Below, in pieces: positions 1-10,533 of a DNA stretch of 64,000 nt (within the stretch, counting starts at the first letter, position 1; each line of letters begins with the position of its first letter). Under the pieces are notes generated by a model, which ran no database searches, was not told the origin of the DNA, and worked only from the letters and a program-made list of their open reading frames with translations. The stretch spans positions 4,150 through 68,149 of the forward strand of contig RQSC01000152.1 of NCBI GenBank assembly GCA_013416795.1. The letters run 5' to 3'. This DNA is from Prasinococcaceae sp. CCMP 1430. Its lineage: Eukaryota > Prasinodermophyta > Palmophyllophyceae > Prasinococcales > Prasinococcaceae. Both the position numbers and the translations under genes were made by a program.

Positions 1-102
1 CCCCCCCCCCCCGCCGCGCGCGCGCGCGCGGGCAACGCGAGCAGGCGCTGCCCGTGCGGTCCGTACCGCACGCGAGCGCCCAACCCTAGCTCTGTCCTGA
101 GA

Positions 103-1475
103 ATGGAGCGACCGCGGCCCACTGCTGCGTGCCAGGCGTGCGCGGACCCGCCCGCTGACGCGACGCCGCGGCGACACGCGCAGGGAGGCCCGCGTGATGA
201 TCTGCGCGCAGACATTCTTCCACCGCTTCTTCATGATCAACAACATCGCGCAGCAGCCCTCGTCGGTGCCGGCCGGCCCGAAAAGGGCGGGCGAGCCTGA
301 GCACACGCCGCATCACATGGTATGTGGAGGATGAGTGGTGCACGGACGTGTCCTTTTGCTCTCTCTGCATGCCCCGCGGGCATCGCGCGCGGCGCCACAC
401 TGCACGCCAGTTCAGCGCTGCTGTTGGCGCGCCACCAGCCGCTGCGTGCGATGCGATGCGCTCGCATCTGGGCTGCGCGGCGCGGCGTGGCTTGCTCGAG
501 CGAGCGCCCCTGCAACGATAGTCGCCGCCGAGCCCTGCGCCCGTCTTGCTGCCGCTGCGCGCGCCCCCTTCTAGCCTCTGCGCTGTCGGGCGGTGCTGAC
601 GGAGCGGTGCGCCCCACGAACCTGTTTCGGCCTCGGGACACTGCTCCTCGCTTGCGCCTGCTCGCCGCTGGCGCCGTTCGTAGATGGTTGCTGTTGCGTG
701 CCTGTTCCTGGCGGCCAAGGTCGAGGAGTACCCGAAGTTCCTGGACGACGTCGTGAGATTCACGTACCACTTCCGCCATGGGAAGGAGGCCACCGAGGCG
801 CTGATGGCCGACAAGGAGGGTGCTCTCAAGGTGGAGAAGGACCGCGTGCTCACGTGCGAGCGCCTTGTGGTGTCCAACATGGGCTTCGACCTGCACGTGA
901 CGAGCCCGCATTGCAAGCTGGGCCCGGTTGTCGACGCGGTGCTCGAGGTGGCCGCGGCCGAGGGCCGCACGGATCTTGTACGGGAGCACAAGAGCTTGTT
1001 GTCCTTGGCCACGAACTTCCTCAACGACAGCATGCACCACCTGATCTGCCTTCAGCACCGACCTACTCGCATGGCTGCGATCGCCCTCGCGATGGCGGAG
1101 AAGTTCATGGTCGGCAAGGAGAAGATTAAGCCGTTTCCCAGGGTCAAGGTCGATGGCGAGATGGTGCCGTGGTGGTGCTCCATGAGGATCGTGGACGACG
1201 ACGAGGCCATCAGCAGCGACATGATGCGGCGCTACATGAAGGACTTCCACAGCCAGGTCTATCGCCAGGGCGGCGGCGCCACCTCTGTGGCCACCGCCTC
1301 TCAGGCGACGAGGAAGCGCCCTGCCCCTGGCGCCCCCCTTGCCAACGCGTCTCCACCGCCACAGATTTCGCCGAACCGCTCCAGCGACGACTCGATCGTC
1401 GAGAGCCGGGTGGCCTTCGACAACAAGAGGCCGCGCGTGGACGGCACCATCAGACCGCCCCCCATGAAGGCTTGA
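103..1475 (+). CDS. Cyclin T/K-like cyclin (P-TEFb type)
   Basis: Proposed exons are 103-137, 184-265 and 684-1475, giving about 302 residues; phases agree at both joins and the introns begin GTGCGC and GTGCCG and end in CAG and TAG. Exon 2 carries a cyclin-box helix (FFHRFF) and exon 3 continues with CLFLAAKVEEYP, NMGFDL and a second cyclin fold containing FLNDS and PTRMAAIALAMAEK. This order and the spacing match cyclins T and K, which activate CDK9/CDK12-type kinases on RNA polymerase II; that role is inferred from the family. The C-terminal 80 residues are Pro/Ser-rich with a basic KRPRVD-like patch. The N-terminus is shorter than usual, so a further 5' exon is possible and the start is the least certain part. 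Confidence 0.75.
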
Positions 1476-1696
1476 GTGGGCGTGCCCCGAGCGAGGAGCC
1501 TTGTGCGTGCGTCGGACGCCGGCTTTGTACAGACTAAACAGCGGGCCCATTCGGCGGGCCTGAGCCGCGCCCCGAGCGTGGCCGGCCGATCTCAATTGAG
1601 AGAAACGGACAGGCATTGACAGACAGAATTCTTCGACGCCCAACGCGTCGCATTCGTGCTGCGCGCGCCGTTCAGGACGGCGCGCCGGCAAGCAGA

Positions 1697-1701
1697 TGTA
1701 A
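1697..1701 (+). terminator. Candidate TGTAA polyadenylation signal, cyclin gene
   Basis: TGTAA followed directly by an A-rich AATAAAAAC stretch lies about 220 bp after the cyclin stop, in the 412-bp convergent gap 1476-1887. No coding sequence was seen in that gap. TGTAA is a known 3'-end signal in some algae; its use here is inference. Confidence 0.35.
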
Positions 1702-1887
1702 TAAAAACAAAACAAAAATGTTGAAAGATGTGACCGTGCAGCTGCCCACCTCCGCTCGCCGCACGCGCCCTGCGCGCGCCAGGCGAGAGGTTGCGATGGA
1801 TGCATTTTTTCTTATTACTTGGCGGGCGAGCTCATGTGCCTCGGGTGTCCGCCGGCTCGATTGTCACTTTCTTCTTCTCTCCTCTAG

Positions 1888-3228
1888 CTAATGCCGCACG
1901 CTGTTGGCTAGCAGCGCGGCGCCTCCGAGAATGGCCGTGCCCGCGGCGAAGAACGTCACGGCTGCGTCGCTCAGGTCGTCGCCCCCGTCTCCGCCCTCCT
2001 CGATCGCCTGCGCGCCGGACTCCGAAACGTGCCCATCCGCCTCGACGGCGGCCGCGGCGACCACGAACTGAGGGCGTCCGGCCTCGCCCGCAGCTTGAGA
2101 GCCGCCCGCCGACGCGGCAGAGAGCTCCATGCCCTCCTCGTCGACGCTGCTGCCGTCGCTTGCCGGCGCGGGGTCGAAGTCGCCGAAGACGAGCAGGCCC
2201 CACAGGCCGCTGATGAGCGGCGTGTGCGTCACGGGATACACCACGCTGAAACCCACCATGCCGATGGCGTTGAGCGTGCAGACATCGCCGGCGGTCCAGA
2301 TGAAGCCCGCGCAGGTAGCCATGCGCAGCAGGCGGCGACGCTCGTCCGTCCAAGCCCACGGCCAGCCGGCTGACACCTGGGGGAACGGCGCAAGCAGGCC
2401 GGGAAGCGGCTGCTCGCGCGGCAGCAGCGCGCAGGCAGCGCTCGCGAGCGCAACCGCCGATACCCACGCCCCCAGGGCTAGACTGGGCACGAACTCGGTC
2501 CCCTTCACGCTGGCGAAGCTCAGCGGCACCAGGACGGCGCCGCTCCACACGCCGCTCAGCAAAGAGAGGCACAGGCAGCGCGGCGCGTCGGAGGGCTCCA
2601 TGCCCCAAAACTTGCCCTCCTTCTCCACCGGCTTCTCGCCCGCCTGCCGCAACGCATCGTCGCCGTTGCTACCGCCCCCGCCCCCGCCGTCGGCACTGAC
2701 CACCCCGAAAGTCCCCGCGACGAGCAGCGCGACGCCCGCAGCCGCACCCGCGGGCCACGTCAGCTCGTCGCCCAGCAGCAGCACTCCCCACATGAAGCTG
2801 GTGACCACGCTGACGCTGCCCCACAGCCCCGTGTTGAGGCTCACGGGCATGCGCGCGAGCGCGAGCGTGTTGGTTCCGACCGCCAGCGTGAAGAACAAGC
2901 CCGACAGGGCACCCCACGGCGTGAACACCAGCGAGTCGCCATTCGCGTGCGCGGCCCACGCGCCCGCTGCGAGCGCCGAAACGCCCACGCCGGTCATCTT
3001 GAACACGAGTGCGTCAAGCGCGTCCTCGAGGCCGGAGCCCAGTGCCCCGCCACCACCCTCGCCGTCCTCGGCATCCCCGTCGAAGCTCAGCTTGTACGGC
3101 ACGAGCATGGACCCATTGAGCAGCGCCGCACACGCCGTGAGGCCAAGCCCAGCAGCCCTGGCGGCAGAGCGAGCGCAAGCGCGCCGCGGGCGCAGGTGCG
3201 CGGCCCGCGGCGGCCGCGCGCAGTACAT
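1888..3228 (-). CDS. TMEM144-like multi-pass transporter (DMT type)
   Basis: A single uninterrupted frame of 446 residues from the ATG at 3228. About ten hydrophobic segments are visible, including LTACAALLNGSMLVPYKL, GALSGLFFTLAVGTNTLAL, SVSVVTSFMWGVLLLGDEL and GFSVVYPVTHTPLISGLWG. The pattern, with repeated NGS/PYK and THTPLISGLWG-like motifs, resembles the TMEM144 family of putative sugar or drug/metabolite carriers; the substrate cannot be read from sequence. A Gly-rich linker (residues ~190-205) and an acidic loop (~380-440) interrupt the helices. The frame stays open upstream to 3489, but the extra part is Arg/Ala/Pro-rich and was not taken as coding. It is tail to tail with the cyclin gene. 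Confidence 0.7.
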   Translation of the reverse strand: MYCARPPRAAHLRPRRACARSAARAAGLGLTACAALLNGSMLVPYKLSFDGDAEDGEGGGGALGSGLEDALDALVFKMTGVGVSALAAGAWAAHANGDSLVFTPWGALSGLFFTLAVGTNTLALARMPVSLNTGLWGSVSVVTSFMWGVLLLGDELTWPAGAAAGVALLVAGTFGVVSADGGGGGGSNGDDALRQAGEKPVEKEGKFWGMEPSDAPRCLCLSLLSGVWSGAVLVPLSFASVKGTEFVPSLALGAWVSAVALASAACALLPREQPLPGLLAPFPQVSAGWPWAWTDERRRLLRMATCAGFIWTAGDVCTLNAIGMVGFSVVYPVTHTPLISGLWGLLVFGDFDPAPASDGSSVDEEGMELSAASAGGSQAAGEAGRPQFVVAAAAVEADGHVSESGAQAIEEGGDGGDDLSDAAVTFFAAGTAILGGAALLANSVRH

Positions 3229-4396
3229 CCGCACGAGGCTGAGCGCGTAGTCGGGTGCGGCTCGACCGGCGCTTCCCCCCGGCGCGCAGAGGGAGAACCC
3301 CCGCTCCCACCAGCCGCGCACGGCCCGCGCCCGCGCTGTGGCAGGCGCGCCTCGCGCGGCCCGCCCCTGGCTGCCCGCCCGCGACTCGAGGGGGAAGGGA
3401 GGGGAGGGCGCACGCTGCCGGCCGTCCCCCCCCGCACTCGAACGGATGTCGTCCCCGTCACCTCCGCGCGATCCGTCCCAACGCGCCAACAGCTAACTTA
3501 CTCCCACAGCCACAAGCGCGCGCGCGCGCGTGGCGGGCCGCCGCGCGGGCCTCTGGCTGGCCACGTGTTCACCCACACGTGTGCGCCCCATCGATCGATC
3601 GGTAGTACTACTGTGCAGCACCTGGACACCGATACCAGTGCCACGGGACGGGAAGTGCTACGGGACGGGGGCACGCCGCGCTGGGGAAGATCCACGCGTG
3701 GAAAGATCCCTCGGCAGAAAAAAAAAAAGTCACGACGAGGAACTTTGACGTGGGTCGGTCGGAGGGGCTCGAACAAACGCGGGCTGACAGGCGGACCGAC
3801 CGACCGGGACAAGAGACAGACGGTCGGACCCGTCCGCGGATCCGTCCGAGGGTTTCGGCCGCGCCGACCGACCGAGAGGCCGGCCCAGCAGAGCGCGGGT
3901 GGGGGTGTCGATTGATCCGCGCGGGGCGGCGGAGCGCGCGCGTCGCGCGCGCGTCCGGTGCTCGTTCAGGCCGGCGCGAATGGCCCGCGGGCGCGCTCGG
4001 CGTCGCAGGCGCGGCAGGCGCCCCCCCCCCCGGCAGCTGGATCGGATTCCGTGGCTATGCCGTGCGGGCGCGCGCCACGCGGGCGCGCGCGAACAAGAAT
4101 GCGAAAGACCACAGAAAAAAAGAAACGGTATCTCGTTTTAATTGCCGACTGTTCCGTCGATTGGATGCGCTGCGGGGTGCGGACGGCAGTGAGCGCGCCC
4201 CGGTCGCTCGTCTTGCGGGGCGCGAAAAGGGGCGGTCGCGGAAGGGGCCAAAAAGCGCGCATGCGGCTGGCCGCCGCGGTGGATGGCGGACGAGCGCGCA
4301 CCACACACGCGTCTCCGCGCGCACGCGCGCACGCGCTCGCCCCTCCCCTCCCCTCCCCCACCCCCCCCACCAACACACGCCCGCCCACCGGCGGCA
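3229..4396. promoter_or_regulatory. Divergent intergenic region, no gene seen
   Basis: About 1.17 kb lies between the starts of the TMEM144-like gene (-) and the cytidylyltransferase gene (+). It has no convincing coding frame. It holds short C-runs, an A-rich patch (3719-3728) and a CACA/CCCC-rich leader just before 4397. It presumably contains both promoters; no clear TATA box was found. Confidence 0.4.
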
Positions 4397-5215
4397 ATGG
4401 CGGCGCCCAGGGTGATGGCGGACACCGGCGCCGAGGTGGGAGCGGGCTACGGCGCCGAGCGCAAGAAGCGCGTCGTGGTGCGTGGCGCGGGGCGGCGGCC
4501 GTGGCGGAGCAGCTGGGGGTTGGTGGGGGAGGGAAGAGGGGGGCGTCGGCCGCGCGGCAGCAGTTGCGGGACGCGCGAATAGCGTGCGCGGCGTGCGACA
4601 GCGCGATGACGACAGAGCGGTCGCTCGCAGTGCTCGGCGCTGACGTGCGCGCCATCCGATGCGCGCTCGCGCGCCGCTCTGCGCGCCCCGCCGCTGCGGC
4701 GCTCCTGCGACGGCATTGCGGGCGTCGCCGCGCGCTGGTCGCCCCCCCCCCCGCGCCCGTCGCATCGCTTCCACCAGGTGTCGGGCTACTTCGACCCCTT
4801 CCACGTCGGCCACCTTGAGTACCTCGAGAAGTCCAAGGAGGCCGCGGGTGGTGACAAGAACGCGCACCTGATCGTGATTGTGAACAACGACCACCAGGCG
4901 ACGCTGAAGAAGGGCAAGCCGTTCATGCCCGCGGCGGAGCGCTGCAAGATCGTCGCGGCGCTGCGCTGCGTCGACGAGGCCTTTGTGGCTGTCGACGAGG
5001 ACCGGACTTGCTGCAAGTCGATCGCGTGCATCACGCCGCCGCCCGACTATTTCTGCAACGGCGGCGACCAGAACAACAACACCATCCCGGAGAGGCCCGT
5101 CTGCGAGGAGCTCGGCATTGCGCTGCTCGACGGCCTCGGCGACAAGATCCAGTCTTCGAGCTGGCTCATCAAGGGCGGTGGCAAGGGGGAGATCAAGGCG
5201 GACCCCAACGCCTGA
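4397..5215 (+). CDS. Cytidylyltransferase-family nucleotidyltransferase
   Basis: Exons 4397-4477 and 4778-5215, separated by a 300-bp GTGCGT...CAG intron that splits the strand-1 motif exactly, give KKRVVVSGYFDPFHVGHLEY. The protein is 172 residues. It has the FDxxHxGH nucleotide-binding motif (HVGH), a LIVIVNND strand, KGKPFMPAAERCKIV, and the late pair NGGDQNNN and IPERPVCEELGI, ending near QSSSWLIKG. This is a single-domain member of the cytidylyltransferase-like superfamily, closer to bacterial sugar- or alditol-phosphate nucleotidyltransferases (glycerol-3-phosphate or heptose-phosphate types) than to two-domain ethanolamine-phosphate enzymes. Its true substrate is unknown. No targeting peptide is visible. 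Confidence 0.8.
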
Positions 5216-5670
5216 GCTGCCAGCGGAGCCCGAGGCGATTCCCTGCGCAAGCTGTGCGCCGCACCTGGGCGCCCGCATGCTCGGGCGGGCGCCAGGGGCC
5301 CGCGCAAGCTCGCCTGGGCGAGCGAGGCGCGGCTGCGCCAGGGCCGCTGCCGCGAGGTAAAGCGAAGCTCCCCTATCGAGCGCCTGGAACAGCCCGTCCC
5401 CTTTGCGCGACGCGCGCACGCCGTGAGCCCCCCTCACACACACACACACACCTCCCCCCCAAGATGCAATTGAGTGGTGCATGACCCCGATGCCGATGCC
5501 ATGTGCGCGGTGCGCGCGCGGTGAACGCAATGTACCATCCTGATGGTAAACCCTTCCAAAGCCCTCAAACCCTTTCATACGATGTCGTCGAAACCTTATC
5601 CGTTTGCGCGCGTGTGGCGCGCGCGCGCCTCACCAGCACAAAAACGGTGCGCGCGGTCAGCGAGCCCGGC

Positions 5671-5701
<31 letters not shown>

Positions 5702-6249
5702 ATCGGCCCGCCCGGCTGCGCGGGAGGGCGGGCTGGTCCAGGGGTTCGAGGCAAGCTCAGGCCGTGCCAGAGATTTTTTTGCGCTCGCGCGGCGTCCCAT
5801 TCATTTCGCGCTCCGTCGATTCGGCCGCGCCCGCGCGAACGCCGGCGCCCGCGCCCGCGGGATGATCTCCCGTGGGTAATACACATCTCATTTTTACTTT
5901 TTTCTATCGCGCCCGTCCGCGTCGCGCGGCGCGTCGGGCTCCCTCCTTTCCCCCCCATTCAAAAAGCCCCGTCGCCGCGCGCGCGACGCGCAACGCCGAC
6001 GCTCGCGGAACGCGTTTCGCGCGCGTTTCGCCCGCGCTTCCGCGGCTTTTGCCGCCCGCGCGCGCGTTGTTACACAAACCTCGGAAGCCGGTTCCGAGCG
6101 GGGGCTCCCGCTTTGGCTATTCTTCATGATGGGAGGACAAAAAGGACATATCCAATCGAATGCGGCCAACAATTGGCGGCTGGGTGTCCCGCGCGCGCGC
6201 GCGCGCGCTCGGCCTGCGGTGTGAGATGTGGCTGCTGCGCGTCGCGCCG
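5216..6249. other. Intergenic region with C28 homopolymer; no gene resolved
   Basis: About 1 kb between the cytidylyltransferase stop and the first recognisable amine-oxidase codons. It contains a run of 28 C (5674-5701), a short CA run near 5438, and T-rich patches at 5880-5910. An upstream exon of the amine oxidase is expected here, but none with a Rossmann GxGxxG motif was found in any frame. Confidence 0.4.
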
Positions 6250-7895
6250 CGCGCGCGTCATCGTGCTCGAGGCACGCAACAGGCTCGGCGGCAGGTGCAT
6301 GTCCGTGCCCATCGCTGGTGCGGAGGGCATGGGGGGGAGGAGCAGAGCGGAGGCGGCCGTGGACCTGGGCGCGGGCTGGGTGCACGGTGCGCAGGATGTG
6401 CGCAACCCGCTCGCAGCGCTCGTCGCGTCGCGGGGCGGTGTGCACCCACTCGTGCCGTCCAAGAGGAATGCCGACGCTCGCGGCGGCGAGCGTCGCCCAC
6501 TCAGTGCGCTCCTGATATCCCACGACATGGACACGCATTTGCTAACGGATGCGGCCACGGGCGCCGAGTTCGATGTCGAGTGCGTGGCTGCGGCCGCTGG
6601 GGTCTTCGAGGCGGTCCTCGAGGAGTGCGCCAAGGTTCGCGCGCGCCACCCGCCAGGGCGCGAGTGGTCGTTCGCCGGCGAGGCGGCTGCCGCGCGTGAG
6701 CGGCTCGAACAAGCTGGCGACATCCCTATGCTCTCCTACGCCGAGCGTCGCGTGTGGTCATGGTTCGTGGGCCGCGCCGCAGGCACGTGGTTTGCAGCGG
6801 AGACCGCTGACCCCGGGGCGGCCCACGGCCCCGACACGGGTGACGGAGGCACTGACGCGGGTGCGCCGCTACGTGGCACGCCCGCGTTTGTGCACGGCGG
6901 CCTGCAGGCTTTGCTGCGGCCGCTGGCCGCGGGCGTGGACATTCGCTTCTCCAATCCCGTCAAGCGCGTGTGCCGCCACGCTTCGGGGGTCACGCTGCTG
7001 CTCGAGAGTGGTGGTCGCATCGAGGCAGACTACTGCGTGTGCACGATCCCACTGGGCGTGCTCAAGGTGGCACCCGGCGCCGGCGTCACCACTCTCGCGC
7101 AGAGCTACCAAAATCGAAACCTGATGCCAATCAACAGCGAGGAGATGCGCCCGCCGCCGCGCTTCGACCCTCCGTTGCCGGATGAGCATCGCGCGGCGCT
7201 CGTGGCCTCGCGCGTGGCGCACGAGAACCGCGTCGCCCTCCGCTTTGCACGCGCCTTCTGGCCACAGGAGGTGACTTTCTTGGGCGCGTGCGCCGACTCC
7301 GTCGAGGATTGTGCGTGTGCGAGAGCGCGTGCGTGGTTGCTCTCGCCCTCTGGCAGCGCATGGGTCTCGCCGCGGCTTGTGCTCGCAGCTGACACGCACG
7401 CTTTCGTCGCACGCAGGCTCATACTTCGTGAACCTGTCGCCGCTGCTGGGCGGTGAGCCCGTGTTACTACTACTGCTGACCGGCGCGCGCGCGTTTGCCA
7501 TGGAGACCAGCTCCGAGGCAGTCATACGCGAGACGGCCATGCGCGCGCTGCGCGCAGCGCTGCCCGCGGGTTGCGCTGTCGAAGAGCCTCTGAGCGTGCG
7601 CTGGTCGCGCTGGGGCCAAGACCCGTGGGCGCGTGGCGCTTATGCGCAGGGCGAGCTGCTGCCCACGCCCGCGTCCGAGCTCGCGGCGCCGGCCGGTCGA
7701 CTGCACTTCGCGGGCGACCATGTGGCGCGTCGTTGGACTGGGACGGTGCACGGTGCGTTGGACTCCGGGAAGAGTACTGCGAAGGCGATCCTCAAGGCCA
7801 TTGATACGGACTTGCTCACGATCAAGACAGAGGACGCCGGCGTCGCGAGCATGCCCAGTGCGCCGCGCGGGCTGCGCGGCTCTTCAAAGCTATGA
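6250..7895 (+). CDS. Flavin-containing amine oxidase, 5' end unresolved
   Basis: Exon pieces run to 7310 and from 7417 to 7895, with a 106-bp GTGCGT...GCAG intron whose phase agrees. Visible family motifs are the end of the FAD Rossmann unit (RVIVLEARNRLGGR), AVDLGAGWVHG, the substrate-domain HGGLQALLRPLA, CTIPLGVLK, WGQDPWARGAY and the C-terminal FAD contact LHFAGDHVARRWTGTVHGA. These place it in the polyamine oxidase/monoamine oxidase group; the amine is not predictable. The expected N-terminal GxGxxG strand is not visible upstream, so the start given is only where homology begins. An insertion of about 30 residues follows CTIPLGVLK and could hide a small in-frame intron. The last ~35 residues are not conserved. 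Confidence 0.75.
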
Positions 7896-7984
7896 GGCGC
7901 GTCGGCGAGCACGGGCGGCTCTGAGGAGCAGGTCCTCCGGCTGGTAGCCGCGCGGATGCGTGGCCAGCCTTGTACACAAGTATA

Positions 7985-8761
7985 TTAGTCCTCCCCGGGC
8001 GCGAGTGCCTCCCTGCGCGCAATTTCCTTGGTGGCGAAGTCGATGTAGAGGCCGAGCTTGTCCACGCTGTCAGCGAAGTTGAACAGCATGCTCTCTGCCG
8101 AAGCGCGCCTGTCGCCACGGGCAGCGAGGTCCGCTGCGTCCTGCAGCATCTTGATGGTAGCCACCGCGGACGTTGATGCGAGCTGCCGCGGGTCGTCCAT
8201 GCAGCTGACGACCGCGCACACGACCGCGTTGGGGCGGTCGAGCCACGGGAGCGGCACATTTCTTTGGCCGCCACCGCGTCTGCTGTCTCCTGCTGCGCTG
8301 TCCGCAAGGGGGTCTGGCATAGTGGCCCAAGTCGCCTTCTCCCAGTCCTCGAGGGGCATCGGGCCGACGTACGCGTCGACCGCGAGCGCGGTCTTGCGGA
8401 ACGCGCCAATCTCACCGGAGCGTAGGCCGCGCGCAATCTTCCGGAGGTCGGGCCGGCCGCCCACCGCGAGCGCTTGACGCACCTCGTCGCGGTACGCGAC
8501 GAGCTCGACCAGCGCCGCTTGCACCTGCTGCAAGGCGGCCTTCGCCACAAGCGGGCTGGCGTCGAGAGGCAAAGCCGCCCGCGCACTCCGCGGCGCCGCC
8601 GTGCCGCCCAGCGTGCCCAGCACCGCCGACGCAGCGGCTCCCACCAACGCCTTTCGCCTCGCGCAGCCGGGCGCTCGCTCGCCCGGCCGCCCCGCGCCCC
8701 GCTCCATGTCGCTGCCGCAGCGGCACGCNCCCGAGGTGGCCGCGTCTCTGAACGAGCTCAC
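7985..8761 (-). CDS. Twin-arginine thylakoid-lumen-type protein (helical)
   Basis: Open frame of 258 residues, its 5' part broken by the N at 8729. After a short basic leader there is a twin-arginine signal (RRKALVGAAASAVLGTLGG) ending in SARA, typical of proteins exported to the thylakoid lumen by the Tat route. The mature part is mostly helical, with amphipathic segments such as LVAKAALQQVQAALVELVAY and SMLFNFADSVDKLGLYIDF, reminiscent of PsbQ-like four-helix lumen proteins; this is only a resemblance. The leader needed for plastid import is not seen and is probably lost at the N or lies in another exon. It is head to head with the flavoprotein gene starting at 8798. Confidence 0.6.
   Translation of the reverse strand: MSSFRDAATSXACRCGSDMERGAGRPGERAPGCARRKALVGAAASAVLGTLGGTAAPRSARAALPLDASPLVAKAALQQVQAALVELVAYRDEVRQALAVGGRPDLRKIARGLRSGEIGAFRKTALAVDAYVGPMPLEDWEKATWATMPDPLADSAAGDSRRGGGQRNVPLPWLDRPNAVVCAVVSCMDDPRQLASTSAVATIKMLQDAADLAARGDRRASAESMLFNFADSVDKLGLYIDFATKEIARREALAPGED
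8729..8729. other. Single ambiguous base N (probable unsized assembly gap)
   Basis: One of three isolated Ns in the window. It lies in the shared 5' region of two head-to-head genes, both of which lack the targeting leaders expected of plastid proteins. This suggests missing sequence rather than one uncertain base; that is inference. Confidence 0.5.
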
Positions 8762-8797
8762 GCGCGTGCACTCGACGAGACGAGCGCGCTCGCGGGG

Positions 8798-10533
8798 ATG
8801 GACGCCGGCGGCGCGGGCGGCGAGGACGGCGCCGCGGTCGTTGTCGGCGGCGGGTGGGCCGCGTTCGGCGCCGCCGAGTCGCTGTCGCGAAACGGCTTCG
8901 GAGCCAACGTGACGCTGCTGGACGCAGCCCCCACGCCAGGCGGGGTGGCGGGAACGGCGGCGTCAGGCGGCGCCAAGATCGAGCTCGGCATCAAGGGCTG
9001 CTGGCGCCACTATCGCAACGTCGAGCGCATGCTGGAGGAGCTTGGCCTTCCCGCGGCCTCGCGGTACGGCCCTTTCTCCGAGACGGCCTTCTACTCACCG
9101 CGCGGCCTTGAGGTGGTTGCACCCGTGCTCGGCGAGTGCGAGCCGCGCCTGCCCGCCCCGCTGGGCCCGCTGGCGTACACAGCCGATCGGTTCACAGACC
9201 TGCCGTACGAGGACCGCCTCACGGCTTTCCCCTTGATGCGAGCTTTGATCGAGTTTGATCTTGATGACGACACGTACGCTTCGTACGACCGCATGAGTTT
9301 TGAGCAGCTCTGCCGGAGCGCGGGGGTGTCTGAGACGCTCTACAGCACGTTTCTGCGCCCAGTGCTGGTGGCGCTCATGTTCGCCCCGCCGCGTGAGCTG
9401 TCGGCCGCGGCGGCGCTGGCGGTTCTCTCCAACTACGTCCTCATGCACCAGGTGCGCCGCCGCGCGCGGACTTCACGCACAGCTCGGCTTTGCGTGGGCC
9501 GCGCAGCGCCGCGAGGAGAAGGCGCGCACTGATGTCGTGGGTGTCGCATTCTTAGCCTTACCTACTCGCTGACGCGCGCTAATCCACGCGCGCACGGCCC
9601 CGAGAATAGTCGGATTTCGACGTGCGCTGGCCGACACGCGCGCCATCGGAGGTGTTCGAGCGCTGGGCAGGCAGGTTGCGCGAGCGGGGCGTTGGTGTGC
9701 GCGGGGGCGCGCCTGTTAAGAGGGTCCTCACAGAGGGACGGGGATCCGACGCGAGGACAGTCGGAGTCGAGCTGCTGTCCGGCGAGGTCATACACGCTTC
9801 GGCTGTTGTGCTCGCGGCGGGTGCGTCGGCGCTGCCGCGTATCGTCGAGGCGTCGGATGGGCTCTGCGGTGTACCGGGACTCAGAGGCGTCGGCGAGCTG
9901 CAGACGAGCGCCGTCGTGGCTGCGCGCTTCACCAAGGACGGCGCGGCCGCGCCGTTGCCATACCCTGCGAATGTCTTCGGCGGCCTGGGCGGAGACATTG
10001 CGGGCACTTTTTTTGACATCGGCGTGCTGACGGGCGCCGCCGAGGCTGGGAGAGTGGTCGAAGTGGACACGTACAACGCAGCCGACCTCGTAGGACGCAC
10101 CGATGAGGAGCTCCTTGCGGAGGCGCGCCGCGCGCTCGCGCTAGCCGACAAGCGCTGGGCAAACGCCGCGTACGAGGTCGGCAGCGCGCGTATCGCGCGT
10201 GCGGGAAGCGCTGCCACACACTTCCAGCCGGGGTCGCACTCACACACGCCGGCTATGCGCCCGCGCGGTGCGCCGCTCGGTGTGTACGTCGCCGGCGACC
10301 TCGTGAAGCAGGGGCCCGCAGAGCGTGACGCTCACCGCGGCGCGCGGGGCCTCTCACAAGAGAAAGCGCTGGTCACGGGCATTGCGGCGGGGGGGGGCGC
10401 GGCGACAGACGTGCTCGGCGTGAAGGCGCTCACGCTCGCTCCGCTCGCGGTCGAGGATGACGAGCCCCACATTGAAGCTCTCAAGGATGCTGCCCGCACC
10501 GCGCGTGCTGCGGGGTTGCGCTTGCCGCTCTGA
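8798..10533 (+). CDS. Carotenoid desaturase/isomerase-like FAD oxidoreductase
   Basis: Exons 8798-9451 and 9610-10533, joined in phase 0 across a 158-bp GTGCGC...TAG intron, encode 526 residues. The N-terminus has a dinucleotide-binding strand (VVVGGGWAAFGAAESL) followed by the second contact TPGGVAGTA. Further family signals are GIKGCWRHYRNVERML, FYSPRGLEV, YTADRFTDLPYEDR, YVLMHQSDFDVRW across the exon join, and a C-terminal VYVAGDLVKQGP FAD contact. This is the phytoene/zeta-carotene desaturase-like flavoprotein superfamily, in a branch whose substrate I cannot name. Plastid location is expected from the family, but no leader precedes the ATG, which lies 69 bp from the N at 8729. Confidence 0.75.

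Noticed and set aside
1-30. C12 plus CG repeats at the window start as a telomere
   Set aside because: It is a simple C-run and CG dinucleotides; no telomere unit such as CCCTAA is repeated.
7024-7170. Small intron inside the amine oxidase after CTIPLGVLK
   Set aside because: The sequence is unusual there, but no donor-acceptor pair restores the family pattern convincingly.
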